A stretch of DNA of 64,000 bases from positions 248,001-312,000 of the forward strand of contig CAMFII010000001.1 of the NCBI GenBank assembly GCA_945952585.1, given 5' to 3'. Under the pieces are notes generated by a model, which was given only the letters and a program-made list of their open reading frames with translations, made no database searches and was not told where the DNA came from. How positions within the stretch are numbered: the stretch's first letter is position 1; each line of letters begins with the position of its first letter. The position numbers and the translations under genes were made by a program. This stretch comes from an uncultured Rhodobacter sp. GTDB taxonomy: Bacteria > Pseudomonadota > Alphaproteobacteria > Rhodobacterales > Rhodobacteraceae. Below, in pieces: positions 52,001 to 59,284 of the stretch.

Positions 52001-52216
52001 ATCGCCAGCGCCGACGCAAGAGCCGAACGCTGCTACATGCCCGAGGCGCTGCGCCTGCGCGGCGAGGCGCGCCTGGCTCTTGGCGACCGTGAAGGCGCCA
52101 AGGAAAACTTCGCTGCCGCGTTGCGGCTGGCGAAAGAACAGAATGCCATTCCGCTGATCGAGCGTACCCTGGCCAGTCTTGCCAGCCACCGCCTCGACGC
52201 GGGCATGATGAGTTGA
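49022..52216 (+). CDS. Class III adenylate/guanylate cyclase with AAA ATPase and TPR-like region
   Basis: 1064 residues. A short N-terminal helical domain (1-58, SAM-like: LSEPQLQMIGLSADQRERLQ), a class III cyclase domain (~75-255), a STAND/AAA ATPase domain (~272-620; Walker A GEAGIGKS at 302-309, Walker B VVVVLEDAHWAD), then a long helical TPR-like half. Cyclase metal residues D85 (LFSDLVGST) and D129 (GDGIMAYFG) and the Asn/Arg pair in PNLAARIQ (N202, R206) are all present, so the cyclase should be active. ATG at 49022 with GGAAGG upstream. It lies 35 nt before the encapsulin gene. Cytoplasmic; cAMP is the more likely product. Confidence 0.88.
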   Translation: MTDILFEALEQLGMSDITQLLAATGLSADEIARLSEPQLQMIGLSADQRERLQKALQATEAAATARPARTTPPAERRQLTTLFSDLVGSTQLANSIDPEDMRDVIRGYQRLCSRIITAHGGHVAYAQGDGIMAYFGFPAAREDDPVRAVRAGLELAFEVSVLKTVRDVHLRVRIGIATGVVVVGEAEEIVSAGSIVVGETPNLAARIQQLAAPGEVLISETTKYLCGATFESESRGMADLKGFSNPVAYYRVLGENSATTRFEAQKRGNLRPIVGRNVELARLAALWDTARSGKGTTAIICGEAGIGKSRLTQAVLAMARENGDTILQWQCAAHLVNRPLHPITREIETAIGLKKGQSQEGRRSALRAYLQTTEGFGEQGEAVLADLLDLGRSEQQAGDPQARARLLFETLLNRVHGLASAGPVVVVLEDAHWADNTTIDLIAQLIPQIADRPVLLLVTHRPEFVPPWPDDSINGLVIGAIGDDAVETLVRQVAQGRNLPAGLTRSIVAKAGGIPLFAEELTRNLLDTVGDRELGPEAAKSISIPSTLQDSLMERLDRLEGAKELAQLGSVIGREFSADMLRVIVPDHPDIEGGLDLLCRSGLAYEQHGAGTSGIIFNHALVQDAAYETLLKKRRREIHRSIAEAMLAGVGAFAGAEPETVARHCSIGELDEAAVRHWHLAGLNALDKAAYQPALAHLTNALHDLQELPEGSLKDRLELDVQMALAPAIMSLRGWADAEVERACSRALDLAMRVGDHAAEMGAVWGLWTNSYLRGDLNAGLVVARKVTNLAKSDGTGLSALEAGHAMSYSHYSRGEFRETLAEVEAGMSRYSAEDDALGLRLFQLCPSAAMLTISSNAHWFLGKDAAADAALAAAHARAEELDHVGALVHTLCVSSFNLLFREDWDRLQPIAERALRISEAEGFAFWAPMARSYLVLAEQRDVATVGQAVGGFIDIFGSLGYNLTLSQFEPAYAKVLLANGDAALADERLARSIASADARAERCYMPEALRLRGEARLALGDREGAKENFAAALRLAKEQNAIPLIERTLASLASHRLDAGMMS

Positions 52217-52251
52217 CGCATGATTTCAATCCTGCCGGAAAGGAAGCCAAC

Positions 52252-53130
52252 ATGAGTGACGTCCAGATCCCTTGGGGCGATACCGAATGGTCCCGCATAC
52301 GGCAGGTCGTTCATGACGAGGCCCTGCGCGTGCGGGTGGCGGCTTCGTTCCTGCCGCTCTACGGTCCCCTTCAGGGAGGAGCGGAAACGGCGCCGCTGAA
52401 CCGGCTGGAAATCCGCGAGCCCGGACGCGACGGCGCCCCGGGTATGCTGGCGATCGACGACCATGCGACGAAGCCCTTCGCCTCGGTATCGGTCAACGTC
52501 CATCTCAAGAACCACATGCTGGCCGACCCCGAGCTTCTGGCGGCAACGACGCTCTTTCGCCGGGCCGCAGGCATCGTCGCCCGGGTCGAGGACGCGATCC
52601 TTTTCAACGGGCTCAAGGGCGAGGAACTTCTTGGCACTGATGGGATCGAGGCGGTCTACAACATAGGCGGATCGAAGGAATACGAAGGCCTCGCGACCGA
52701 CCGGAAGCAGATCGTGGCGGTCGAGCATGGGGCAAAAGACGAAAAAGGGCAGAAAGTCTTCAGTGCCGTTGTCGAAGCGGTTCTGGCGCTTGAACAGTCC
52801 GGCTATCATCGGCCCTTCGCCGTGGTCCTGGCCCATGACCTTTTCCGCGACATCCACGAGCCGATCCCCAAGTCGATGGTCCTGCCACGCGACGGCATCC
52901 CGCCGATCATCGAGGGGCCACTGGTGCGATCCAGCAGCCTTGTGCAGGGAACCGGCCTTGTGATCTCGCTTCAGGGCGACCCGGTGGAAATCGTCGTCCC
53001 TAGCGACATTTCGGTGCGCTACCTGCAGGCCTCGCTCGACGGCAGCCATGTTTTCCGCGTCTCGCAGCGGTTCCTGCTGCGGGTCAAGGACGGCCGGGCC
53101 ATCGCCGTGCTGAAGCGCGACAAGTCCTGA
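52252..53130 (+). CDS. Encapsulin shell protein (family 1, Linocin_M18/bacteriocin type)
   Basis: 292 residues, the usual size for a family 1 encapsulin. By eye it follows Myxococcus EncA along its length: GDTEWSRIRQVV (9-20) against its EEEWARLNETV, LYGPLQGG (36-43), the helix end VARVEDAILFNG (109-120) followed by TDGIEAV, HRPFAVVLAHDLFRDIHEP (186-204) against GPYAVVLSPRLYSQLHR, SDISVRYLQA (251-260), and the terminal strand SQRFLLRVKDGRAIAVLKRD (271-290). Such HK97-fold proteins assemble into closed protein shells that hold cargo enzymes. No phage genes are near. It lacks the long N-terminal extension and cNMP domain of family 2. GGAAAGGAAG precedes the ATG. Followed after 7 nt by the DUF3237 gene. 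Confidence 0.88.
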   Translation: MSDVQIPWGDTEWSRIRQVVHDEALRVRVAASFLPLYGPLQGGAETAPLNRLEIREPGRDGAPGMLAIDDHATKPFASVSVNVHLKNHMLADPELLAATTLFRRAAGIVARVEDAILFNGLKGEELLGTDGIEAVYNIGGSKEYEGLATDRKQIVAVEHGAKDEKGQKVFSAVVEAVLALEQSGYHRPFAVVLAHDLFRDIHEPIPKSMVLPRDGIPPIIEGPLVRSSSLVQGTGLVISLQGDPVEIVVPSDISVRYLQASLDGSHVFRVSQRFLLRVKDGRAIAVLKRDKS

Positions 53131-53137
53131 CAGGCCG

Positions 53138-54016
53138 GTGGGGGAGTGTTGGGATAACGGCGTCGGGCTTTCCTGGACGCCCGCCGCCGTCGAAGCGACG
53201 CGCCTGGGTCAGTCGCTTGGCGCGCTGGTCCGGGTATTCTCGGGGCATCCGGCGGATGCGGTGAAGGCGATCTACAGCATTGCCGGTGGTCCGGATCGCG
53301 AAACCCGCGCAAATCCGGTCGGGATTGACCCGGAAAGCGGCGCCAGACTGTTCGCCGTGGCCTTGCCCGCCCCCCCGACCGGTGCCGAACTGGTCTGGCG
53401 ACCGGTCCTTCTTCGGTCGGGCCGCTCGGTCGACCCGAAGCTCAAGGGCATCGCTCCCGACCGGGTTGCCAGCGTGCCCCCGCCTGCTGCGGACGCGGTC
53501 GTGACGCCGGTGGCCCCATCCCATCCGGCGCGGTTTCCGCTGATACCGGAGTTCCTGTTCCGCGTTACCGCGCCGGTCTATCCCGACGATGATCCGGTCG
53601 GCGAAACGCCCGACGGTTTACGCCTGCTCTTCGCCCTCAGGGATGGCGGCACCGTGCGCGGGCCGGCCCTGAACGGCGAAATCCTGCACAAGGGGGGCGA
53701 CTGGATGCGGGTCAGGCCTGACGGCATGGGCGTATGCGCGATCGACGCACTCATCCGCATTCCGGATCGCGGCATCGTCCAGACCGAATATAACGGTCTG
53801 GTCGATTTCGGCCCGGACGGCTTTGCGCAACTGGCGCGGGGAGGCGGTCCGCGCCGGGCGCCGCTGCGCTTTGCCCCGCGCTATCTGACGGCCGTTCCCG
53901 AACTGAAATGGATCAACCGGTTGCAGTGCTTCAGCGTCGGTGAAGTCGACCTCGAGCGCCATATCGTCGAATACGACCTCTACGCATTCGGTCCAATTGA
54001 TCGAACCCCGGGATAG
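53138..54016 (+). CDS. DUF3237-domain protein with extra N-terminal domain
   Basis: 292 residues. The C-terminal half (~137-285) is a DUF3237 beta-barrel: GLRLLFALRDGGTVRGPALN, GEILHKGGDWMRVRPDGMG, IVQTEYNGLVDFGPDG and ELKWINRLQCFSVGEV. Typical DUF3237 proteins are ~150 residues; here about 110 residues of a beta-rich, perhaps Ig-like domain (11-105) and a Pro/Ala-rich linker (106-135) are added in front. No signal peptide. Start is a GTG at 53138, 7 nt after the encapsulin stop; no clear ribosome-binding site, so translation is probably coupled. Function unknown. Direct co-transcription with the shell gene makes it a candidate cargo or shell accessory. Confidence 0.72.
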   Translation: MGECWDNGVGLSWTPAAVEATRLGQSLGALVRVFSGHPADAVKAIYSIAGGPDRETRANPVGIDPESGARLFAVALPAPPTGAELVWRPVLLRSGRSVDPKLKGIAPDRVASVPPPAADAVVTPVAPSHPARFPLIPEFLFRVTAPVYPDDDPVGETPDGLRLLFALRDGGTVRGPALNGEILHKGGDWMRVRPDGMGVCAIDALIRIPDRGIVQTEYNGLVDFGPDGFAQLARGGGPRRAPLRFAPRYLTAVPELKWINRLQCFSVGEVDLERHIVEYDLYAFGPIDRTPG

Positions 54017-54025
54017 GAACGCTCC

Positions 54026-56080
54026 ATGCCGAACAAGGTCGTCATTCTGGGTGGAGGTGTCGCGGGGCTGAGCGCGGCGCATGAGCTTGTCGAGCGGGGC
54101 TACGAAGTCGAGGTCCTCGAGAAGTTGACGCTTGCTGGCGGCAAGGCGCGCAGCATCCCGGTTCTCGAAGGCATAGGAGACCACGGTAGCAAGGATGCGC
54201 ATGCCGATGCCGTCCGTGCGGCGGCTACCGCCGATCCGCTCGGCCGGCGCAGACCCTGGCTGCCGGGCGAGCACGGCTTCCGCTTCTTCCCGAACTTCTA
54301 TCGCCACATCACCGACACGCTGGCGCGCATTCCCACCGGGACCGGGACGGTCGCCGACTGTCTTGTCGACACAACACAGGTCCTGATCGCATCCTACGAC
54401 AAGCCGGGGATCGAGCTGCCCTCGCGATTTCCCGAGAACGCGCTTGACCTTGCGAATGCGCTGCGCGCCTTCCTGTGGGCGATCTCCCCGCGCAACGAGA
54501 TTCCTTATCAGGAGGTCGAGCATTTTGCCGGCTGCATCTGGCGCATCCTGACGTCATGCGAGGAACGGCGCATGACCGACTACGAAAAGCTGCGCTGGTG
54601 GGATTTCGTCGGCGCCGAGGACCGGTCGGAAGCCTACCAGAAACTTCTGGCGATCGGCCTGACGCGCTCTTTGGTGGCGGCAAAAGCGCGCGAGGCAAGC
54701 GTCAAGACGATCGGCGACATCTTCGTGCAGCTGATCCTCGGGATCATCGCCCCCGGCACCGCGCCGGACAGGCTTCTGAATGGGCCGACGAACGACGTGT
54801 GGATCAAACCCTGGCTCGCCTACCTGACCGGCAAGGGGATGACCTATCACTACGGAACGGAAGTGACCGCGTTGAACGTCGCGGGCGGGCGTATCTCATC
54901 GGTGAACGCGACCCAGGATGGACGGCCGATAACCGTCAGCGGCGACTGGTTCATCGGTGCCTTGCCCATCGAGCGGATGGCACCGCTGGTGTCTTCCTCG
55001 CTGATGGCGCTGGACCCGGCACTTTCGACGCTGCCGGTCCTGGCGCGAAACGTCCAGTGGATGAACGGCATCCAGTTCTATCTCAAGCGCGATATCCCGA
55101 TCACGCACGGCCACATCATCTTCATCGACAGTCCCTGGGCCCTCACAGCCGTCTCGCAGCGACAGTTCTGGACCGGGGTGGATTTCGGCCAATGGGGGGA
55201 TGGCACGACGCGTGGCATCCTTTCGGTCGACATCTCGCAATGGAACCGCAAGGGCTTCTGCGGCAAGCCCGCCTCCAGATGCACCCGGGCGGAGGTCATG
55301 ACCGAGGTTTGGGCGCAACTGAAGCGCAGCCTCAACGTCAACGGGCAGGAGGTTCTGCGCGACGACGACCTGCACTACTGGTTCCTCGACCCTGACATCG
55401 TCAACGACCCAAACCACCCGGATCGCCTGTCGAATGTCGAGCCGCTCTTGGTGAACAACGCCGATACCTGGCGGCTGCGACCCGAGGCGGGAACCGGCAT
55501 TCCCAACCTCGCACTCGCGTCAGATTATGTGCGCACCCATACTGACCTTGCGACGATGGAAGGCGCCAACGAAGCCGCTCGACGGGCGGTCAATGCGATC
55601 CTCGATCGCAGCGGTTCGGCGGCGGCAAAATGCAAGATCTGGAACCTCCACGAACCAGATGCGCTTGCCCCGTTCCGGGAATACGACCGGGCGCGGTACA
55701 AGGCAGGACAGCCGTGGGACGACCGCTACCCCGTGGTGCTTGAAGCGGCGATGGCGCTGGCACATGGGGCAACCGGTATAGCCCGCGGCGGCGATGGCCC
55801 CCTATCCCTGTCCGAGCCTGTGCTTGAGGCAATGTCCTCTCCGGGTGGGCCCTTGACCGATCCGGGCCTTGCGCAGGCGCTTTCGGCGGTTGGCCTGCCC
55901 TCCGGATTGTTCGAGGAATTCGGCCGGAACCTGCCGGGCCTGGGGGAAAGCGCTCCGGGAACAGATGCCGTATCTGCTGCGGCAGATGCCCTCGCGCTGC
56001 TTGGCTCCGGCAGTCAGGGTGTCCCCAAGCCGACGGCAAGCGGGCCTCGCCGCCGCTTCCGTTTCACGCAGAAAGCCTGA
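54026..56080 (+). CDS. FAD-dependent oxidoreductase, phytoene-desaturase/amine-oxidase superfamily
   Basis: 684 residues. FAD motif VVILGGGVAGLSAAHEL (5-21), LEKLTLAGGKARS, and GEHGFRFFPNFYRHITDTL, of the carotenoid-desaturase/hydroxysqualene-dehydroxylase-like group. The C-terminal FAD motif lies around ASDYVRTHTDLATMEGANEA. After the enzyme domain there is an extra tail (~590-684) that is Gly/Ser/Pro-rich and ends GPRRRFRFTQKA; such flexible tails are common in encapsulin cargo, but no canonical loading peptide is visible. Its stop is 7 nt before the polyprenyl synthase start. A redox step on an isoprenoid or polyene chain is likely; the exact substrate is unknown. Confidence 0.82.
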   Translation: MPNKVVILGGGVAGLSAAHELVERGYEVEVLEKLTLAGGKARSIPVLEGIGDHGSKDAHADAVRAAATADPLGRRRPWLPGEHGFRFFPNFYRHITDTLARIPTGTGTVADCLVDTTQVLIASYDKPGIELPSRFPENALDLANALRAFLWAISPRNEIPYQEVEHFAGCIWRILTSCEERRMTDYEKLRWWDFVGAEDRSEAYQKLLAIGLTRSLVAAKAREASVKTIGDIFVQLILGIIAPGTAPDRLLNGPTNDVWIKPWLAYLTGKGMTYHYGTEVTALNVAGGRISSVNATQDGRPITVSGDWFIGALPIERMAPLVSSSLMALDPALSTLPVLARNVQWMNGIQFYLKRDIPITHGHIIFIDSPWALTAVSQRQFWTGVDFGQWGDGTTRGILSVDISQWNRKGFCGKPASRCTRAEVMTEVWAQLKRSLNVNGQEVLRDDDLHYWFLDPDIVNDPNHPDRLSNVEPLLVNNADTWRLRPEAGTGIPNLALASDYVRTHTDLATMEGANEAARRAVNAILDRSGSAAAKCKIWNLHEPDALAPFREYDRARYKAGQPWDDRYPVVLEAAMALAHGATGIARGGDGPLSLSEPVLEAMSSPGGPLTDPGLAQALSAVGLPSGLFEEFGRNLPGLGESAPGTDAVSAAADALALLGSGSQGVPKPTASGPRRRFRFTQKA

Positions 56081-56087
56081 GGGCGTC

Positions 56088-57113
56088 TTGGACCGCGCAG
56101 GGTTTCTTTCCAAGCTGGCGGAATATGGGGACCTCGCCCGCACGACCCTGATCGAGCGGCTGCCACAGGGCGAACCGCGCGCCTATCTTTACGACCCGAT
56201 GCGCGATTACCTCGCCCATTCCGGCAAAGGCCTTCGGCCGGCCCTGCTGATTGCCAGTTGCAAGGCGTTCGGCGGGCGCATGGACGAGGCCTTGACCTCG
56301 GCCGCTGTCGTGGAACTGCTGCACAACGCCTTCCTGATCCACGACGACATCCAGGATCTCAGCGAATTCCGCCGCGGGCGTCCCTGCCTGCATGAACGCT
56401 TGGGCGTGCCGCTGGCGATCAACGCCGGTGACGCCATGCTGGCCCATGCCCTGCGGATGCTGCGCGCCAACATCGCCCAGCTTGGGCCGGCGCGGGCCGA
56501 GCGGATCCTAGACGAGTTCGACCACCTGATTGCCGAGTCGCTTGAGGGGCAAGCGATGGAACTGGGCTGGATCCTCGACAACGACCTGACGGTCAGCACG
56601 TCGGACTACCTGCGCATGACGCTGAAGAAGACCTGCTGGTACAGCTTCATCCATCCCGTGCGGATCGGCGCCCTGATTGCCCGACCGGGCAGCACCGATC
56701 TCGACCGGTTCAACGCCTTCGGGTTCTACCTGGGCGCCGCCTTCCAGATCCAGGACGACGTGTTGAACCTAGAAGGCTCGGTCGAGAAGTACGGCAAGGA
56801 AATCCTTGGCGACATCTACGAAGGCAAGCGCACGCTGATGCTTTCGCGCCTTGCTGCCCTTTCCGATGCGGGCGATCGCGACCGACTTGCCCGGTTCCTT
56901 GCGCTGCCCCGTCCGCAGCGCAGTACCGCCGAGGTCAAGTGGGTCTACGAGGCGATGCAGCGCCATGACACGATCGCCTTCGCCCGCGACGCATCGCGCA
57001 AGCTGGTCGAAGGGGCGCGCGAGGCCTTCCGGAGGGCCTTTGCCGATGCTTCAGGCGAGGACCGGGACTTTATCGCCTACTGCCTCGACTTCATGATCGA
57101 GCGCGAGGCCTAG
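56088..57113 (+). CDS. Polyprenyl diphosphate synthase (trans-isoprenyl/GGPP synthase type)
   Basis: 341 residues from a TTG start at 56088, just after the preceding stop. First Asp-rich motif HDDIQD (85-90) with RRGRP after it, GKGLRP (47-52) for IPP binding, INAGDAML, and second Asp-rich motif QDDVLN (222-227). The sequence joins DMAPP or longer allylic diphosphates to IPP. Phe four residues before the first motif (AFLIHDD) suggests a product of moderate length (C15-C20), which is an inference. The C-terminal ~60 residues are a charged helical extension. Last gene of the encapsulin operon; it could supply the substrate of the flavoenzyme before it. Confidence 0.88.
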   Translation: MDRAGFLSKLAEYGDLARTTLIERLPQGEPRAYLYDPMRDYLAHSGKGLRPALLIASCKAFGGRMDEALTSAAVVELLHNAFLIHDDIQDLSEFRRGRPCLHERLGVPLAINAGDAMLAHALRMLRANIAQLGPARAERILDEFDHLIAESLEGQAMELGWILDNDLTVSTSDYLRMTLKKTCWYSFIHPVRIGALIARPGSTDLDRFNAFGFYLGAAFQIQDDVLNLEGSVEKYGKEILGDIYEGKRTLMLSRLAALSDAGDRDRLARFLALPRPQRSTAEVKWVYEAMQRHDTIAFARDASRKLVEGAREAFRRAFADASGEDRDFIAYCLDFMIEREA

Positions 57114-57557
57114 TCAGCCGCTGACCGGCACCTCGATACGGAGGACGAAGCCGTCCGGACCCGGGGCGGTGACGGTGCCGGAATAGAGGCCAGCGGCCGT
57201 GCCCGGCGGGACGGCAACGCTGATGACCATCTCCTGCGATGGAGCGGCCAGCATCGTCTGAGGATCGACCCTGATCTGGTTGGCAGCGATGCGGCCTGCT
57301 GACCCGACAAGATCACTCGGCGCCAGCCGAAGCGCGGGGATCGCCGGACCCGGATCGGCAGAGACATCCAGGACGATCCGTCCCGTCGTGCCGGGAGCGA
57401 CCGGAGACCGCATACGGAACGGGCCCTCCGTCGCGCCTGCCGTCTCTTGCGCGAGAACCTCGCCGGCGAGCGTCAGGATGTCAGGAGATGGAACCGATGG
57501 CGCAGAGGGATTGGCCACCTGCATCTCGGCATAGGGGCGTCGCGTGAAATAGGGCAT
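57114..57557 (-). CDS. Small beta-rich protein of unknown function, convergent with the encapsulin operon
   Basis: 147 residues, starting MPYFTRRPYAEMQVANPSAP. The C-terminal two thirds look like an Ig-like beta sandwich: PGTTGRIVLDVSADPG, EMVISVAVPPGTAAGLYSGT, PDGFVLRIEVPVSG. The PPGTAAGLYSGTV element resembles bacterial Ig-like domains of sugar- or surface-binding proteins. No signal peptide. Its stop codon abuts the stop of the polyprenyl synthase gene with no spacer. I do not recognise a family. Confidence 0.6.
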   Translation of the reverse strand: MPYFTRRPYAEMQVANPSAPSVPSPDILTLAGEVLAQETAGATEGPFRMRSPVAPGTTGRIVLDVSADPGPAIPALRLAPSDLVGSAGRIAANQIRVDPQTMLAAPSQEMVISVAVPPGTAAGLYSGTVTAPGPDGFVLRIEVPVSG

Positions 57558-57631
57558 CAGACGCTCGCTTTCAGGACCTGCGCCGACAGTAACCGGCCCC
57601 GCGCATCAATCAAGTGCGGCGTAGCGACCAG

Positions 57632-59281
57632 TCAGCCCCGCAGGGCCACTGCGTCGTAAAGGACCTTTCCGTCGCAAATGGTCAGCCGCACGACAAGGTC
57701 AGGTGATGGGCCGGCCAGGCTTTGCAGATCACCCGCCATCAGCACGAGGTCGGCGGCGCAACCGGGCGACAGCCGGCCGCGCAGGTCCTCCTCGAACCCC
57801 GCGTGCGCCCCGCCTGCGGCATAGGCGATAAGCGCCTCGGCCTGCGTCAGGCGCTGATCGGGGACGCCGTCAGCCCAGACATGGCGGGTCATCGCGCTGT
57901 GAAGCGCATTTACCGGGGACAACGGTGAAACCGGCCAGTCGGTGCCGAAGGCCAACGTCGCCCCGCTGTCCACGATCGCCCGCCAGGGGAAGGTATCTCG
58001 CCAGCGGTCGGGTCCCATGATGCCGATCGTTGGTTCCAGCGGCAGCCCGCTCGACCCCGGCGGGTGGACCGGCTGCATCGAGGCCACCACCCCCAGTTCG
58101 GCAAGGCGCGGCAAGTCGTCGGGATGAAGCATGTCGATATGCTCGATCCGGTGCCGCGCATCGCGCGGGCCATTCGCCGCCCGAGCCGCCGCATAGCCGT
58201 CCAGTACCGCCCGCACGGCGCCGTCGCCGACGGCATGGGTCGCGATCTGCAACCCGCGCCTATCGGCCTCGACGCAGATCGCCGCAAACAGGTCCGGCGG
58301 GAACAGCGGCTCGCCGCGAAAACCCGGCCGCCCCGGATAGTCATCGGTCCGGAACGCGGTCCAGGTGTCAAAGACGCCGTCCATGAACATCTTGACCCGC
58401 CCGAAGCGGAGATTTCCCCGCGGGGAAGTCTCCGCCCGGTCCATCAGCGCGCGTCGGTGGCTGTCCGACTGCGCGGCGGTCAACGTCATGGCAAGGCTCA
58501 CGCGGATCGGCAGATCGCCAGCCTCCGCCATCTCCTCCAGCAGGTCGGCCTGATAGAGGTTGCCATCCATGTTGGCGACGGCGGTGATGCCATTCCGGGC
58601 GCATTCCGCCAGCGCCGCCGCAATCGCCGCCTTGTCCCGCGTCCGCTCTTCCGCAGAAACGGAGTCCGGCTCGGCTCCGGCGATGCCCAGATCCTCGCGG
58701 CCGCCGGTTGCGGACAGACGCTTGACCAGCGCCATCGCCGCGAATTCGCGAAGCTCTCCGGTGGCGAGGCCATCCTTGCCCATCACGACCTCGGCCCCCG
58801 GCCCGGCATCGGCGCCCTGCAGGACCCCCGCCGCCGCAAGTGCCGCCGTATTGGCCCAGGCGCAGTGATAATCCGTCGCGGCGATGTAGAGCGGACGGTT
58901 CGGCAGGATCCGGTCCAGCGCATGGCGGTCTGGCCGCGTGCCGGGGCCAAGCAGGTCATAGTTGGCCGCATAGCAGCACAGAAGCCCCTCACCCTCTGCC
59001 CGCGGGGCAAGGGCCTGCGCCAGCGCCTCGGCCGAATGGACCGAGGCGAGGTTCAACTGTGGAAGGGAGGCGCCGCCCGCAAAGAGGTGCACATGACTGT
59101 CGCAGAAGCCAGGCAGGACAAAAGCGCCTTCCGCGTCGATCACCCGCGTCTCGTTGCCGATCTGGGCGTCCGCCTCATCCTCTGCGCCGATCCAGCCGAT
59201 CCGCGTCCCGACGACCGCGACCGCAACCGGATCGTCCCGGTCAAGCCCCCGGGCGTTACGGATCAGGAGATCGGCCAGCAT
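57632..59281 (-). CDS. Amidohydrolase (YtcJ-like metal-dependent hydrolase)
   Basis: 549 residues. Metal-binding HxH in LPGFCDSHVHLFAGG, later sites THAVGDGAVRAV and RHRIEHIDML, and the catalytic Asp region FGTDWPVSPLSP, followed by the small beta-sandwich end GCAADLVLMAGDLQSL. This is the YtcJ/AAD (amidohydrolase 3) class, which hydrolyses amide or ring amide bonds of small molecules. It lies 3 nt behind the histamine-dehydrogenase-like gene, so both are one transcript and likely one pathway. The substrate is not predictable from the sequence. Confidence 0.87.
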   Translation of the reverse strand: MLADLLIRNARGLDRDDPVAVAVVGTRIGWIGAEDEADAQIGNETRVIDAEGAFVLPGFCDSHVHLFAGGASLPQLNLASVHSAEALAQALAPRAEGEGLLCCYAANYDLLGPGTRPDRHALDRILPNRPLYIAATDYHCAWANTAALAAAGVLQGADAGPGAEVVMGKDGLATGELREFAAMALVKRLSATGGREDLGIAGAEPDSVSAEERTRDKAAIAAALAECARNGITAVANMDGNLYQADLLEEMAEAGDLPIRVSLAMTLTAAQSDSHRRALMDRAETSPRGNLRFGRVKMFMDGVFDTWTAFRTDDYPGRPGFRGEPLFPPDLFAAICVEADRRGLQIATHAVGDGAVRAVLDGYAAARAANGPRDARHRIEHIDMLHPDDLPRLAELGVVASMQPVHPPGSSGLPLEPTIGIMGPDRWRDTFPWRAIVDSGATLAFGTDWPVSPLSPVNALHSAMTRHVWADGVPDQRLTQAEALIAYAAGGAHAGFEEDLRGRLSPGCAADLVLMAGDLQSLAGPSPDLVVRLTICDGKVLYDAVALRG

Positions 59282-59284
59282 CGG

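Noticed and set aside
52252-53130. Prophage HK97-like capsid protein
   Set aside because: No terminase, portal, protease, tail or integrase genes are near, and length and C-terminal strands fit encapsulins better.
54026-57113. Carotenoid biosynthesis cluster (crt genes)
   Set aside because: A desaturase-like flavoenzyme and a polyprenyl synthase are present, but there is no phytoene synthase, cyclase or hydroxylase, and the operon carries an encapsulin instead.
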